Part shown: piece by piece, positions 1-12,293 of the stretch | Position numbering within the stretch: position 1 is the first letter of the stretch | Layout of the letters: each line of letters opens with the position of its first letter | Source: Phytophthora colocasiae | Taxonomy: Eukaryota; Oomycota; Peronosporomycetes; Peronosporales; Peronosporaceae | Reading direction: 5' to 3' | DNA length: 64,000 nt | Assembly (NCBI GenBank): GCA_018806915.1 | Contig: JAGKQI010000092.1 | Span: 528,544-592,543 of the forward strand | The notes under the pieces: generated by a model | The model's database searches: none | Told to the model about the DNA's origin: nothing | The model's input: only the letters and a program-made list of their open reading frames with translations | Translations under genes and position numbers: made by a program

Positions 1-982
1 TCTCACTCGCATCCATTTCCCACGAACGATGGCTCCACCTGATACGAAGTTTGACACGATTGGTGTCCGCAAGCTTCTGCAACTTCTCAGCCTCAGCCTC
101 CAACTGCATGATCCGCTTCTCGGCCGCAGCACCCTCCTCCGTTCGCATGTAGTTCAGCACAGTGCTCTTGTAGGCGTTCGGGTATGGATAATCATCACCA
201 GACACCCACTCATCGGGAGCATCGCTTTCGCCTGACGGGGCGTTCCAGTAAGTCGAGTGTTCGTTTTCATCACCTTTGTCAGTCGTCCGTGCCGTACTAT
301 TGAGCGACAGCTCATCACGCGATTCATCGTCGATGAGAACCCAATCAGACTGATAAGTCGCCTCTGCATCTTGACTCTATTTAGTGAGAGAATCGATCGA
401 CTGCTTCGCCTTCCACCTCTAATACCCGTCCTTTGCTCCCTTGGTTGTGTAGCCGGTCATCAACTCGCAGACTTCCCACGATACTGGGTATGGCAGCGAC
501 CGCAGCTTGTGCACATACTGCCACAGGATACCACGCTGCTGGCAACTCAACTGCCCTCCGTAACACCATCGGTGCAGTGACTTTGCCAGCGCTGATGCAG
601 ACGGAAACAGCGCCTGAAGCTCAGGATACATCTCGCGCAGCTGCTCGCCGCGATCAATAACAGCTCGGTAGTTTATGTCGTCGAAATCTCTCCAAAACGA
701 AAATGAGAGCTCAGAGAAGAGGCTTAGACAGAACCCTCCAGAAAGTGATCTCCAGAAAGTGATTGTTGTTCTTTATCCCTTCCCACTCGACTTCGGATCG
801 TTTCAGCCTAACTTCTTTTCAATTCCACGTAATTTCCTCCAACTTTGCATCCAATCACTCCGGTTTCACATGCATATACAAGAAAAATATAAAATCTCCA
901 CGAAAAATATAAGATCTCCACACTTTATCCAGATAGACATCCAGATCTGCATCCGCGATCTCAGCGTTGTGACCTGGTCACA
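1..982 (-). repeat. Unit 0 (partial, class A): LTR-like 677-982 and gag-like region
   Basis: Only the 5' part in coding sense is in the window. The gag-like frame runs leftward from about 672 to an in-frame TAG at 419-421 and then stays open into the coiled coil. The 2-bp insertion seen at the acidic motif of most units is absent here (CACCCACTCATC near 206). It carries the array-end variants CGCGATTCATC and GCGATCTCAGC. Confidence 0.9.
677..982 (-). repeat. LTR-like segment of unit 0
   Basis: Left-most copy. It differs from the reference by GCGATCTCAGC for GCGATGTCAGC near 957 and CTTCGGATCG near 793. The terminal palindrome is at 968-982. Confidence 0.7.
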
Positions 983-2602
983 TCGCCCACTTCGCGTCTA
1001 TACTTCTTCGTGCGACTGCATCACGCCAAACCGATTTCGGTTGGCATGATCTCGCAAGATCATGCTCAATATTGCTCCACAGTTAAGATCAGCTTCGTCG
1101 ACCCAAGTCGGCTCATCATAACCGACCCAGTGCACCAGGAATTCACGATAGATCCGGCCATAGCGAGTTCGCTTCCCACTTCGCATGTCCGAGATCCGTT
1201 CGACCTCGTACTCATCGGCGTCCAGATCTGGGACCCAACTGTCCTCCGGAAGGAGGATCATTGAAATCGAGCCGATCTGTTTCATCCACCGTCAACCCGA
1301 TTCGCGGTCGATCCGGAAAGTTCCGTACCAGCTTCAGCTTAGAGACATGGACCACTGGGAAGATATGGTAACCAGATCCCGCGATGGTGTTGACATCGCT
1401 GTCGTGCGAGGTGCCTTCGTAGGGGGTGATGACTCGTTCGTCTCGACTGCTGTTTCCCTCTCCCTCCGACGCTTGGAGCTTGCACACTGCGTGTGGATAA
1501 GGTCATCCACATCAGAAATCGTCGGTCGCAGCTTGTCACGCGCTTCGCTTAAAGCAATTCAGATGCCCCTCACGAAGGCTCCACGTGCTTGAATGCGCTG
1601 TCCGAGGTCGGAGGATAAGTCTCACTCGCATCCATTTCCCACGAACGATGGCTCCACCTGATACGAAGTTTGACACGATTGGTGTCCGCAAGCTTCTGCA
1701 ACTTCTCAGCCTCAGCCTCCAACTGCATGATCCGCTTCTCGGCCGCAGCACCCTCCTCCGTTCGCACGTAGTTCAGCACAGTGCTCTTGTAGGCGTTCGG
1801 GTATGGATATTCATCACCAGACACCCACACTCATCGGGAGCATCGCTTTCGCCTGACGGGGCGTTCCAGTAAGTCGAGTGTTCGTTTTCATCACCTTTGT
1901 CAGTCGTCCGTGCCGTACTATTGAGCGACAGCTCATCACGCGATTCATCGTCGATGAGAACCCAATCAGACTGATAAGTCGCCTCTGCATCTTGACTCTA
2001 TTTAGTGAGAGAATCGATCGACTGCTTCGCCTTCCACCTCTAATACCCGTCCTTTGCTCCCTTGGTTGTGTAGCCGGTCATCAACTCGCAGACTTCCCAC
2101 GATACTGGGTATGGCAGCGACCGCAGCTTGTGCACATACTGCCACAGGATACCACGCTGCTGGCAACTCAACTGCCCTCCGTAACACCATCGGTGCAGTG
2201 CCTTTGCCAGCGCTGATGCAGACGGAAACAGCGCCTGAAGCTCAGGATACATCTCGCGCAGCTGCTCGCCGCGATCAATAACAGCTCGGTAGTTATGTCG
2301 TCGAAATCTCTCCAAAACGAAAATGAGAGCTCAGAGAAGAGGCTTAGACAGAACCCTCCAGAAAGTGATCTCCAGAAAGTGATTGTTGTTCTTTATCCCT
2401 TCCCACTCGACTTCTGATCGTTTCAGCCTAACTTCTTTTCAATTCCACGTAATTTCCTCCAACTTTGCATCCAATCACTCCGGTTTCACATGCATATACA
2501 AGAAAAATATAAAATCTCCACGAAAAAAATAAGATCTCCACACTTTATCCAGATAGACATCCAGATCTGCATCCGCGATCTCAGCGTTGTGACCTGGTCA
2601 CA
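983..2602 (-). repeat. Unit 1 (class A, 1620 bp)
   Basis: Chromodomain 998-1285, integrase tail ending at 1212, coiled-coil frame 1570-1830, gag-like amber at 2040-2042, LTR-like about 2298-2602. A one-base loss in the run before the start region (2292-2296) shifts the leader frame. The LTR-like AT-rich repeat has a T to A change near 2528. Confidence 0.92.
998..1285 (-). pseudogene. Chromodomain, unit 1 (reference, minus strand)
   Basis: A 95-codon frame: LLPEDSWVPDLDADEYEVER opens the domain, GRIYREFLVHWVGYDEPTW is its core and DEADLNCGAIL its helix. The tail NRFGVMQSHEEV ends the polyprotein. Chromodomains bind methylated histone H3 tails; the cage residues Y26, W53 and Y56 are all present, so binding to H3K9me is plausible. 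In chromoviruses this domain steers integration to heterochromatin. The start at M1 is only the first ATG after a frame break from the integrase tail. Alone it would be a small chromodomain protein. Confidence 0.85.
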
Positions 2603-4223
2603 TCGCCCACTTCGCGTCTATACTTCTTCGTGCGACTGCATCACGCCAAACCGATTTCGATTGGCATGATCTCGCAAGATCATGCTCAATATTGCTCCAC
2701 AGTTAAGATCAGCTTCGTCGACCCAAGTCGGCTCATCATAACCGACCCAGTGCACCAGGAATTCACGATAGATCCGGCCATAGCGAGTTCGCTTCCCACT
2801 TCGCATGTCCGAGATCCGTTCGACCTCGTACTCATCGGCGTCCAGATCTGGGACCCAACTGTCCTCCGGAAGGAGGATCATTGAAATCGAGCCGATCTGT
2901 TTCATCCACCGTCAACCCGATTCGCGGTCGATCCGGAAAGTTCCGTACCAGCTTCAGCTTAGAGACATGGACCACTGGGAAGATATGGTAACCAGATCCC
3001 GCGATGGTGTTGACATCGCTGTCGTGCGAGGTGCCTTCGTAGGGGGTGATGACTCGTTCGTCTCGACTGCTGTTTCCTTCTCCCTCCGACGCTTGGAGCT
3101 TGCACACTGCGTGTGGATAAGGTCATCCACATCAGAAATCGTCGGTCGCAGCTTGTCACGCGCTTCGCTTAAAGCAATTTAGATGCCCCTCACGAAGGCT
3201 CCACGTGCTTGAATGCGCTGTCCGAGGTCGGAGGATAAGTCTCACTCGCATCCATTTCCCACGAACGATGGCTCCACCTGATACGAAGTTTGACACGATT
3301 GGTGTCCGCAAGCTTCTGCAACTTCTCAGCCTCAGCCTCCAACTGCATGATCCGCTTCTCGGCCGCAGCACCCTCCTCCGTTCGCACGTAGTTCAGCACA
3401 GTGCTCTTGTAGGCGTTCGGGTATGGATATTCATCACCAGACACCCACACTCATCGGGAGCATCGCTTTCGCCTGACGGGGCGTTCCAGTAAGTCGAGCG
3501 TTCGTTTTCATCACCTTTGTCAGTCGTCCGTGCCGTACTATTGAGCGACAGCTCATCACGCGATTCATCGTCGATGAGAACCCAATCAGACTGATAAGTC
3601 GCCTCTGCATCTTGACTCTATTTAGTGAGAGAATCGATCGACTGCTTCGCCTTCCACCTCTAATACCCGTCCTTTGCTCCCTTGGTTGTGTAGCCGGTCA
3701 TCAACTCGCAGACTTCCCACGATACTGGGTATGGCAGCGACCGCAGCTTGTGCACATACTGCCACAGGATACCACGCTGCTGGCAACTCAACTGCCCTCC
3801 GTAACACCATCGGTGCAGTGCCTTTGCCAGCGCTGATGCAGACGGAAACAGCGCCTGAAGCTCAGGATACATCTCGCGCAGCTGCTCGCCGCGATCAATA
3901 ACAGCTCGGTAGTTTATGTCGTCGAAATCTCTCCAAAACGAAAATGAGAGCTCAGAGAAGAGGCTTAGACAGAACCCTCCAGAAAGTGATCTCCAGAAAG
4001 TGATTGTTGTTCTTTATCCCTTCCCACTCGACTTCTGATCGTTTCAGCCTAACTTCTTTTCAATTCCACGTAATTTCCTCCAACTTTGCATCCAATCACT
4101 CCGGTTTCACATGCATATACAAGAAAAATATAAAATCTCCACGAAAAATATAAGATCTCCACACTTTATCCAGATAGACATCCAGATCTGCATCCGCGAT
4201 CTCAGCGTTGTGACCTGGTCACA
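2603..4223 (-). repeat. Unit 2 (class A, 1621 bp)
   Basis: Chromodomain 2618-2905, integrase tail ending at 2832, coiled-coil frame 3190-3450, amber at 3660-3662. It keeps the array-end variants of units 0-3 (GCGATTCATC at the gag-like region). Confidence 0.92.
2618..2905 (-). pseudogene. Chromodomain, unit 2
   Basis: 95 codons, same protein as unit 1. Confidence 0.83.
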
Positions 4224-4238
4224 TCGCCCACTTCGCGT

Positions 4239-4427
4239 CTATACTTCTTCGTGCGACTGCATCACGCCAAACCGATTTCGGTTGGCATGATCTCGCAAGA
4301 TCATGCTCAATATTGCTCCACAGTTAAGATCAGCTTCGTCGACCCAAGTCGGCTCATCATAACCGACCCAGTGCACCAGGAATTCACGATAGATCCGGCC
4401 ATAGCGAGTTCGCTTCCCACTTCGCAT
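4239..4427 (-). pseudogene. Chromodomain fragment, unit 3
   Basis: The one-base insertion upstream leaves 62 codons from MRSGK; cage residue Y26 falls outside the frame. Confidence 0.8.
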
Positions 4428-4750
4428 GTCCGAGATCCGTTCGACCTCGTACTCATCGGCGTCCAGATCTGGGACTCCAACTGTCCTCCGGAAGGAGGAT
4501 CATTGAAATCGAGCCGATCTGTTTCATCCACCGTCAACCCGATTCGCGGTCGATCCGGAAAGTTCCGTACCAGCTTCAGCTTAGAGACATGGACCACTGG
4601 GAAGATATGGTAACCAGATCCCGCGATGGTGTTGACATCGCTGTCGTGCGAGGTGCCTTCGTAGGGGGTGATGACTCGTTCGTCTCGACTGCTGTTTCTC
4701 TCCCTCCGACGCTTGGAGCTTGCACACTGCGTGTGGATAAGGTCATCCAC
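4307..4750 (-). pseudogene. Linker and integrase tail in one open frame (unit 3)
   Basis: A 147-codon frame from DDLIHTQCASSKRRRER through GYHIFPVVHVSKLKLV. Here the indel-prone purine tract has the length that keeps linker and integrase tail in phase. A one-base insertion near 4473 then carries it past DFND in a frame unlike the chromodomain. Confidence 0.65.
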
Positions 4751-5843
4751 ATCAGAAATCGTCGGTCGCAGCTTGTCACGCGCTTCGCTTAAAGCAATTC
4801 AGATGCCCCTCACGAAGGCTCCACGTGCTTGAATGCGCTGTCCGAGGTCGGAGGATAAGTCTCACTCGCATCCATTTCCCACGAACGATGGCTCCACCTG
4901 ATACGAAGTTTGACACGATTGGTGTCCGCAAGCTTCTGCAACTTCTCAGCCTCAGCCTCCAACTGCATGATCCGCTTCTCGGCCGCAGCACCTCCTCCGT
5001 TCGCATGTAGTTCAGCACAGTGCTCTTGTAGGCGTTCGGGTATGGATATTCATCACCAGACACCCACACTCATCGGGAGCATCGCTTTCGCCTGACGGGG
5101 CGTTCCAGTAAGTCGAGCGTTCGTTTTCATCACCTTTATCAGTCGTCCGTGCCGTACTATTGAGCGACAGCTCATCACGCGATTCATCGTCGATGAGAAC
5201 CCAATCAGACTGATAAGTCGCCTCTGCATCTTGACTCCTATTTAGTGAGAGAATCGATCGACTGCTTCGCCTTCCACCTCTAATACCCGTCCTTTGCTCC
5301 CTTGGTTGTGTAGCCGGTCATCAACTCGCAGACTTCCCACGATACTGGGTATGGCAGCGACCGCAGCTTGTGCACATACTGCCACAGGATACCACGCTGC
5401 TGGCAACTCAACTGCCCTCCGTAACACCATCGGTGCAGTGCCTTTGCCAGCGCTGATGCAGACGGAAACAGCGCCTGAAGCTCAGGATACATCTCGCGCA
5501 GCTGCTCGCCGCGATCAATAACAGCTCGGTAGTTTATGTCGTCGAAATCTCTCCAAAACGAAAATGAGAGCTCAGAGAAGAGGCTTAGACAGAACCCTCC
5601 AGAAAGTGATCTCCAGAAAGTGATTGTTGTTCTTTATCCCTTCCCACTCGACTTCTGATCGTTTCAGCCTAACTTCTTTTCAATTCCACGTAATTTCCTC
5701 CAACTTTGCATCCAATCACTCCGGTTTCACATGCATATACAAGAAAAATATAAAATCTCCACGAAAAATATAAGATCTCCACACTTTATCCAGATAGACA
5801 TCCAGATCTGCATCCGCGATCTCAGCGTTGTGACCTGGTCACA

Positions 5844-7450
5844 TCGCCCACTTCGCGTCTATACTTCTTCGTGCGACTGCATCACGCCAAACCGATTTCG
5901 GTTGGCATGATCTCGCAAGATCATGCTCAATATTGCTCCACAGTTAAGATCAGCTTCGTCGACCCAAGTCGGCTCATCATAACCGACCCAGTGCACCAGG
6001 AATTCACGATAGATCCGGCCATAGCGAGTTCGCTTCCCACTTCGCATGTCCGAGATCCGTTCGACCTCGTACTCATCGGCGTCCAGATCTGGGACCCAAC
6101 TGTCCTCCGGAAGGAGGATCATTGAAATCGAGCCGATCTGTTTCATCCACCGTCAACCCGATTCGCGGTCGATCCGGAAAGTTCCGTACCAGCTTCAGCT
6201 TAGAGACATGGACCACTGGGAAGATATGGTAACCAGATCCCGCGATGGTGTTGACATCGCTGTCGTGCGAGGTGCCTTCGTAGGGGTGATGACTCGTTCG
6301 TCTCGACTGCTGTTTCCCTCTCCCTCCGACGCTTGGAGCTTGCACACTGCGTGTGGATAAGGTCATCCACATCAGAAATCGTCGGTCGCAGCTTGTCACG
6401 CGCTTCGCTTAAAGCAATTCAGATGCCCCTCACGAAGGCTCCACGTGCTTGAATGCGCTGTCCGAGGTCGGAGGATAAGTCTCACTCGCATCCATTTCCC
6501 ACGAACGATGGCTCCACCTGATACGAAGTTTGACACGATTGGTGTCCGCAAGCTTCTGCAACTTCTCAGCCTCAGCCTCCAACTGCATGATCCGCTTCTC
6601 GGCCGCAGCACCATGTAGTTCAGCACAGTGCTCTTGTAGGCGTTCGGGTATGGATATTCATCACCAGACACCCACACTCATCGGGAGCATCGCTTTCGCC
6701 TGACGGGGCGTTCCAGTAAGTCGAGCGTTCGTTTTCATCACCTTTGTCAGTCGTCCGTGCCGTACTATTGAGCGACAGCTCATCACGCGCTTCATCGTCG
6801 ATGAGAACCCAACCAGACTGATAAGTCGCCTCTGCATCTTGACTCTATTTAGTGAGAGAATCGATCGACTGCTTCGCCTTCCACCTCTAATACCCGTCCT
6901 TTGCTCCCTTGGTTGTGTAGCCGGTCATCAACTCGCAGACTTCCCACGATACTGGGTATGGCAGCGACCGCAGCTTGTGCACATACTGCCACAGGATACC
7001 ACGCTGCTGGCAACTCAACTGCCCTCCGTAACACCATCGGTGCAGTGCCTTTGCCAGCGCTGATGCAGACGGAAACAGCGCCTGAAGCTCAGGATACATC
7101 TCGCGCAGCTGCTCGCCGCGATCAATAACAGCTCGGTAGTTTATGTCGTCGAAATCTCTCCAAAACGAAAATGAGAGCTCAGAGAAGAGGCTTAGACAGA
7201 ACCCTCCAGAAAGTGATCTCCAGAAAGTGATTGTTGTTCTTTATCCCTTCCCACTCGACTTCTGATCGTTTCAGCCTAACTTCTTTTCAATTCCACGTAA
7301 TTTCCTCCAACTTTGCATCCAATCACTCCGGTTTCACATGCATATACAAGAAAAATATAAAATCTCCACGAAAAATATAAGATCTCCACACTTTATCCAG
7401 ATAGACATCCAGATCTGCATCCGCGATGTCAGCGTTGTGACCTGGTCACA
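5844..7450 (-). repeat. Unit 4 (class A, 1607 bp)
   Basis: Chromodomain 5859-6146. It carries the 13-bp loss in the coiled coil (GCACCATGTAG near 6610) that recurs in units 7, 19-22, 27, 28, 30-33, 37 and 38. Its own LTR-like segment, near 7427, is the first from the left with the GCGATGTCAGC variant. Confidence 0.92.
5859..6146 (-). pseudogene. Chromodomain, unit 4
   Basis: 95 codons, open throughout. Confidence 0.83.
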
Positions 7451-9067
7451 TCGCCCACTTCGCGTCTATACTTCTTCGTGCGACTGCATCACGCCAAACC
7501 GATTTCGATTGGCATGATCTCGCAAGATCATGCTCAATATTGCTCCACAGTTAAGATCAGCTTCGTCGACCCAAGTCGGCTCATCATAACCGACCCAGTG
7601 CACCAGGAATTCACGATAGATCCGGCCATAGCGAGTTCGCTTCCCACTTCGCATGTCCGAGATTCGTTCGACCTCGTACTCATCGGCGTCCAGATCTGGG
7701 ACCCAACTGTCCTCCGGAAGGAGGATCATTGAAATCGAGCCGATCTGTTTCATCCACCGTCAACCCGATTCGCGGTCGATCCGGAAAGTTCCGTACCAGC
7801 TTCAGCTTAGAGACATGGACCACTGGGAAGATATGGTAACCAGATCCCGCGATGGTGTTGACATCGCTGTCGTGCGAGGTGCCTTCGTAGGGGTGATGAC
7901 TCGTTCGTCTCGACTGCTGTTTTCTCCCTCCGACGCTTGGAGCTTGCACACTGCGTGTGGATAAGGTCATCCACATCAGAAATCGTCGGTCGCAGCTTGT
8001 CACGCGCTTCGCTTAAAGCAATTCAGATGCCCCTCACGAAGGCTCCACGTGCTTGAATGCGCTGTCCGAGGTCGGAGGATAAGTCTCACTCGCATCCATT
8101 TCCCACGAACGATGGCTCCACCTGATACGAAGTTTGACACGATTGGTGTCCGCAAGCTTCTGCAACTTCTCAGCCTCAGCCTCCAACTGCATGATCCGCT
8201 TCTCGGCCGCAGCACCCTCCTCCGTTCGCATGTAGTTCAGCACAGTGCTCTTGTAGGCGTTCGGGTATGGATATTCATCACCAGACACCCACACTCATCG
8301 GGAGCATCGCTTTCGCCTGACGGGGCGTTCCAGTAAGTCGAGTGTTCGTTTTCATCACCTTTGTCAGTCGTCCGTGCCGTACTATTGAGCGACAGCTCAT
8401 CACGCGCTTCATCGTCGATGAGAACCCAACCAGACTGATAAGTCGCCTCTGCATCTTGACTCTATTTAGTGAGAGAATCGATCGACTGCTTCGCCTTCCA
8501 CCTCTAATACCCGTCCTTTGCTCCCTTGGTTGTGTAGCCGGTCATCAACTCGCAGACTTCCCACGATACTGGGTATGGCAGCGACCGCAGCTTGTGCACA
8601 TACTGCCACAGGATACCACGCTGCTGGCAACTCAACTGCCCTCCGTAACACCATCGGTGCAGTGCCTTTGCCAGCGCTGATGCAGACGGAAACAGCGCCT
8701 GAAGCTCAGGATACATCTCGCGCAGCTGCTCGCCGCGATCAATAACAGCTCGGTAGTTTATGTCGTCGAAATCTCTCCAAAACGAAAATGAGAGCTCAGA
8801 GAAGAGGCTTAGACAGAACCCTCCAGAAAGTGATCTCCAGAAAGTGATTGTTGTTCTTTATCCCTTCCCACTCGACTTCTGATCGTTTCAGCCTAACTTC
8901 TTTTCAATTCCACGTAATTTCCTCCAACTTTGCATCCAATCACTCCGGTTTCACATGCATATACAAGAAAAATATAAAATCTCCACGAAAAATATAAGAT
9001 CTCCACACTTTATCCAGATAGACATCCAGATCTGCATCCGCGATGTCAGCGTTGTGACCTGGTCACA
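7451..9067 (-). repeat. Unit 5 (class A, 1617 bp)
   Basis: Chromodomain 7466-7753, coiled-coil frame 8034-8294, amber at 8504-8506. The purine tract before the integrase tail is shortened (TGTTTTCTCCC at 7918). Confidence 0.92.
7466..7753 (-). pseudogene. Chromodomain, unit 5
   Basis: 95 codons, open; has the silent GATTCG variant at codons for I31-S32 on the coding strand. Confidence 0.83.
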
Positions 9068-9082
9068 TCGCCCACTTCGCGT

Positions 9083-9370
9083 CTATACTTCTTCGTGCGA
9101 CTGCATCACGCCAAACCGATTTCGATTGGCATGATCTCGCAAGATCATGCTCAATATTGCTCCACAGTTAAGATCAGCTTCGTCGACCCAAGTCGGCTCA
9201 TCATAACCGACCCAGTGCACCAGGAATTCACGATAGATCCGGCCATAGCGAGTTCGCTTCCCACTTCGCATGTCCGAGATCCGTTCGACCTCGTACTCAT
9301 CGGCGTCCAGATCTGGGACCCAACTGTCCTCCGGAAGGAGGATCATTGAAATCGAGCCGATCTGTTTCAT
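9083..9370 (-). pseudogene. Chromodomain, unit 6
   Basis: 95 codons, open. Confidence 0.83.
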
Positions 9371-9653
9371 CCACCGTCAACCCGATTCGCGGTCGATCCG
9401 GAAAGTTCCGTACCAGCTTCAGCTTAGAGACATGGACCACTGGGAAGATATGGTAACCAGATCCCGCGATGGTGTTGACATCGCTGTCGTGCGAGGTGCC
9501 TTCGTAGGGGGTGATGACTCGTTCGTCTCGACTGCTGTTTCCTCTCCCTCCGACGCTTGGAGCTTGCACACTGCGTGTGGATAAGGTCATCCACATCAGA
9601 AATCGTCGGTCGCAGCTTGTCACGCGCTTCGCTTAAAGCAATTCAGATGCCCC

Positions 9654-10121
9654 TCACGAAGGCTCCACGTGCTTGAATGCGCTGTCCGAGGTCGGAGGAT
9701 AAGTCTCACTCGCATCCATTTCCCACGAACGATGGCTCCACCTGATACGAAGTTTGACACGATTGGTGTCCGCAAGCTTCTGCAACTTCTCAGCCTCAGC
9801 CTCCAACTGCATGATCCGCTTCTCGGCCGCAGCACCCTCCTCCGTTCGCATGTAGTTCAGCACAGTGCTCTTGTAGGCGTTCGGGTATGGATATTCATCA
9901 CCAGACACCCACTCATCGGGAGCATCGCTTTCGCCTGACGGGGCGTTCCAGTAAGTCGAGCGTTCGTTTTCATCACCTTTGTCAGTCGTCCGTGCCGTAC
10001 TATTGAGCGACAGCTCATCACGCGCTTCATCGTCGATGAGAACCCAACCAGACTGATAAGTCGCCTCTGCATCTTGGCTCCATTTAGTGAGAGAATCGAT
10101 CGACTGCTTCGCCTTCCACCT
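9654..10121 (-). pseudogene. Gag-like frame, second part after the amber (unit 6)
   Basis: The frame continues directly past the amber for about 155 codons: RWKAKQSIDSLTKWSQDAEA, an acidic stretch (DEWVSGDEYPYPNAY), then a coiled coil (EEGAAAEKRIMQLEAEAEKL) and a stop after FKHVEPS. In most other units a 2-bp insertion at DEW, or a 13-bp loss in the coiled coil, breaks it. Because both halves are in one frame, the TAG is either a founder mutation or a readthrough site. Confidence 0.6.
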
Positions 10122-10373
10122 CTAATACCCGTCCTTTGCTCCCTTGGTTGTGTAGCCGGTCATCAACTCGCAGACTTCCCACGATACTGGGTATGGCAGC
10201 GACCGCAGCTTGTGCACATACTGCCACAGGATACCACGCTGCTGGCAACTCAACTGCCCTCCGTAACACCATCGGTGCAGTGCCTTTGCCAGCGCTGATG
10301 CAGACGGAAACAGCGCCTGAAGCTCAGGATACATCTCGCGCAGCTGCTCGCCGCGATCAATAACAGCTCGGTA
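10122..10373 (-). pseudogene. Gag-like frame, first part, class A (unit 6)
   Basis: In class A the 176-bp deletion joins the leader straight to RWCYGGQLSCQQRG. As 176 is not a multiple of three, the deletion also repairs the -1 offset seen in B units, giving one open frame of 83 codons to an amber at 10122-10124. The start codon is ATA, so translation would need an upstream or non-standard start; the frame is open upstream to a TAA in the LTR-like segment. Confidence 0.6.
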
Positions 10374-10685
10374 GTTTATGTCGTCGAAATCTCTCCAAAA
10401 CGAAAATGAGAGCTCAGAGAAGAGGCTTAGACAGAACCCTCCAGAAAGTGATCTCCAGAAAGTGATTGTTGTTCTTTATCCCTTCCCACTCGACTTCTGA
10501 TCGTTTCAGCCTAACTTCTTTTCAATTCCACGTAATTTCCTCCAACTTTGCATCCAATCACTCCGGTTTCACATGCATATACAAGAAAAATATAAAATCT
10601 CCACGAAAAATATAAGATCTCCACACTTTATCCAGATAGACATCCAGATCTGCATCCGCGATGTCAGCGTTGTGACCTGGTCACA

Positions 10686-12293
10686 TCGCCCACTTCGCGT
10701 CTATACTTCTTCGTGCGACTGCATCACGCCAAACCGATTTCGATTGGCATGATCTCGCAAGATCATGCTCAATATTGCTCCACAGTTAAGATCAGCTTCG
10801 TCGACCCAAGTCGGCTCATCATAACCGACCCAGTGCACCAGGAATTCACGATAGATCCGGCCATAGCGAGTTCGCTTCCCACTTCGCATGTCCGAGATTC
10901 GTTCGACCTCGTACTCATCGGCGTCCAGATCTGGGACCCAACTGTCCTCCGGAAGGAGGATCATTGAAATCGAGCCGATCTGTTTCATCCACCGTCAACC
11001 CGATTCGCGGTCGATCCGGAAAGTTCCGTACCAGCTTCAGCTTAGAGACATGGACCACTGGGAAGATATGGTAACCAGATCCCGCGATGGTGTTGACATC
11101 GCTGTCGTGCGAGGTGCCTTCGTAGGGGGTGATGACTCGTTCGTCTCGACTGCTGTTTCCCTCTCCCTCCGACGCTTGGAGCTTGCACACTGCGTGTGGA
11201 TAAGGTCATCCACATCAGAAATCGTCGGTCGCAGCTTGTCACGCGCTTCGCTTAAAGCAATTCAGATGCCCCTCACGAAGGCTCCACGTGCTTGAATGCG
11301 CTGTCCGAGGTCGGAGGATAAGTCTCACTCGCATCCATTTCCCACGAACGATGGCTCCACCTGATACGAAGTTTGACACGATTGGTGTCCGCAAGCTTCT
11401 GCAACTTCTCAGCCTCAGCCTCCAACTGCATGATCCGCTTCTCGGCCGCAGCACCATGTAGTTCAGCACAGTGCTCTTGTAGGCGTTCGGGTATGGATAT
11501 TCATCACCAGACACCCACACTCATCGGGAGCATCGCTTTCGCCTGACGGGGCGTTCCAGTAAGTCGAGCGTTCGTTTTCATCACCTTTGTCAGTCGTCCG
11601 TGCCGTACTATTGAGCGACAGCTCATCACGCGCTTCATCGTCGATGAGAACCCAATCAGACTGATAAGTCGCCTCTGCATCTTGGCTCCATTTAGTGAGA
11701 GAATCGATCGACTGCTTCGCCTTCCACCTCTAATACCCGTCCTTTGCTCCCTTGGTTGTGTAGCCGGTCATCAACTCGCAGACTTCCCACGATACTGGGT
11801 ATGGCAGCGACCGCAGCTTGTGCACATACTGCCACAGGATACCACGCTGCTGGCAACTCAACTGCCCTCCGTAACACCATCGGTGCAGTGCCTTTGCCAG
11901 CGCTGATGCAGACGGAAACAGCGCCTGAAGCTCAGGATACATCTCGCGCAGCTGCTCGCCGCGATCAATAACAGCTCGGTAGTTTATGTCGTCGAAATCT
12001 CTCCAAAACGAAAATGAGAGCTCAGAGAAGAGGCTTAGACAGAACCCTCCAGAAAGTGATCTCCAGAAAGTGATTGTTGTTCTTTATCCCTTCCCACTCG
12101 ACTTCTGATCGTTTCAGCCTAACTTCTTTTCAATTCCACGTAATTTCCTCCAACTTTGCATCCAATCACTCCGGTTTCACATGCATATACAAGAAAAATA
12201 TAAAATCTCCACGAAAAATATAAGATCTCCACACTTTATCCAGATAGACATCCAGATCTGCATCCGCGATGTCAGCGTTGTGACCTGGTCACA
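10686..12293 (-). repeat. Unit 7 (class A, 1608 bp)
   Basis: Chromodomain 10701-10988; 13-bp coiled-coil loss near 11453; amber at 11730-11732; 2-bp insertion at the acidic motif. Confidence 0.92.
10701..10988 (-). pseudogene. Chromodomain, unit 7
   Basis: 95 codons, open. Confidence 0.83.

Larger units (their letters stand above)
4224..5843 (-). repeat. Unit 3 (class A, 1620 bp)
   Basis: A one-base insertion (GGGACTCC on the plus strand, near 4473) splits the chromodomain frame. In exchange, the linker and integrase tail are one open frame here (4307-4750). Extra lesions are a one-base loss in the coiled coil near 4991 and a one-base gain near 5238. Confidence 0.92.
9068..10685 (-). repeat. 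Unit 6 (class A, 1618 bp), best-preserved gag-like frame
   Basis: Chromodomain 9083-9370. This unit lacks the 2-bp insertion at the acidic motif, so the gag-like frame is open from about 10373 down to 9654 except for the single amber at 10122-10124. Confidence 0.93.

Noticed and set aside
642..676. tRNA-like stretch (AGCTCGGTAG resembles a D arm)
   Set aside because: No anticodon arm or acceptor pairing surrounds it. It is part of the leader coding region.
1047..1064. Perfect inverted repeat ATGATCTCGCAAGATCAT as a regulator site
   Set aside because: It lies inside the chromodomain coding frame and is explained by the codons there; nothing points to a regulatory role.
1010..1264. Recurrent 84-codon frame on the strand opposite the chromodomain
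   Set aside because: It recurs only because the unit recurs and is a shadow of the chromodomain frame.
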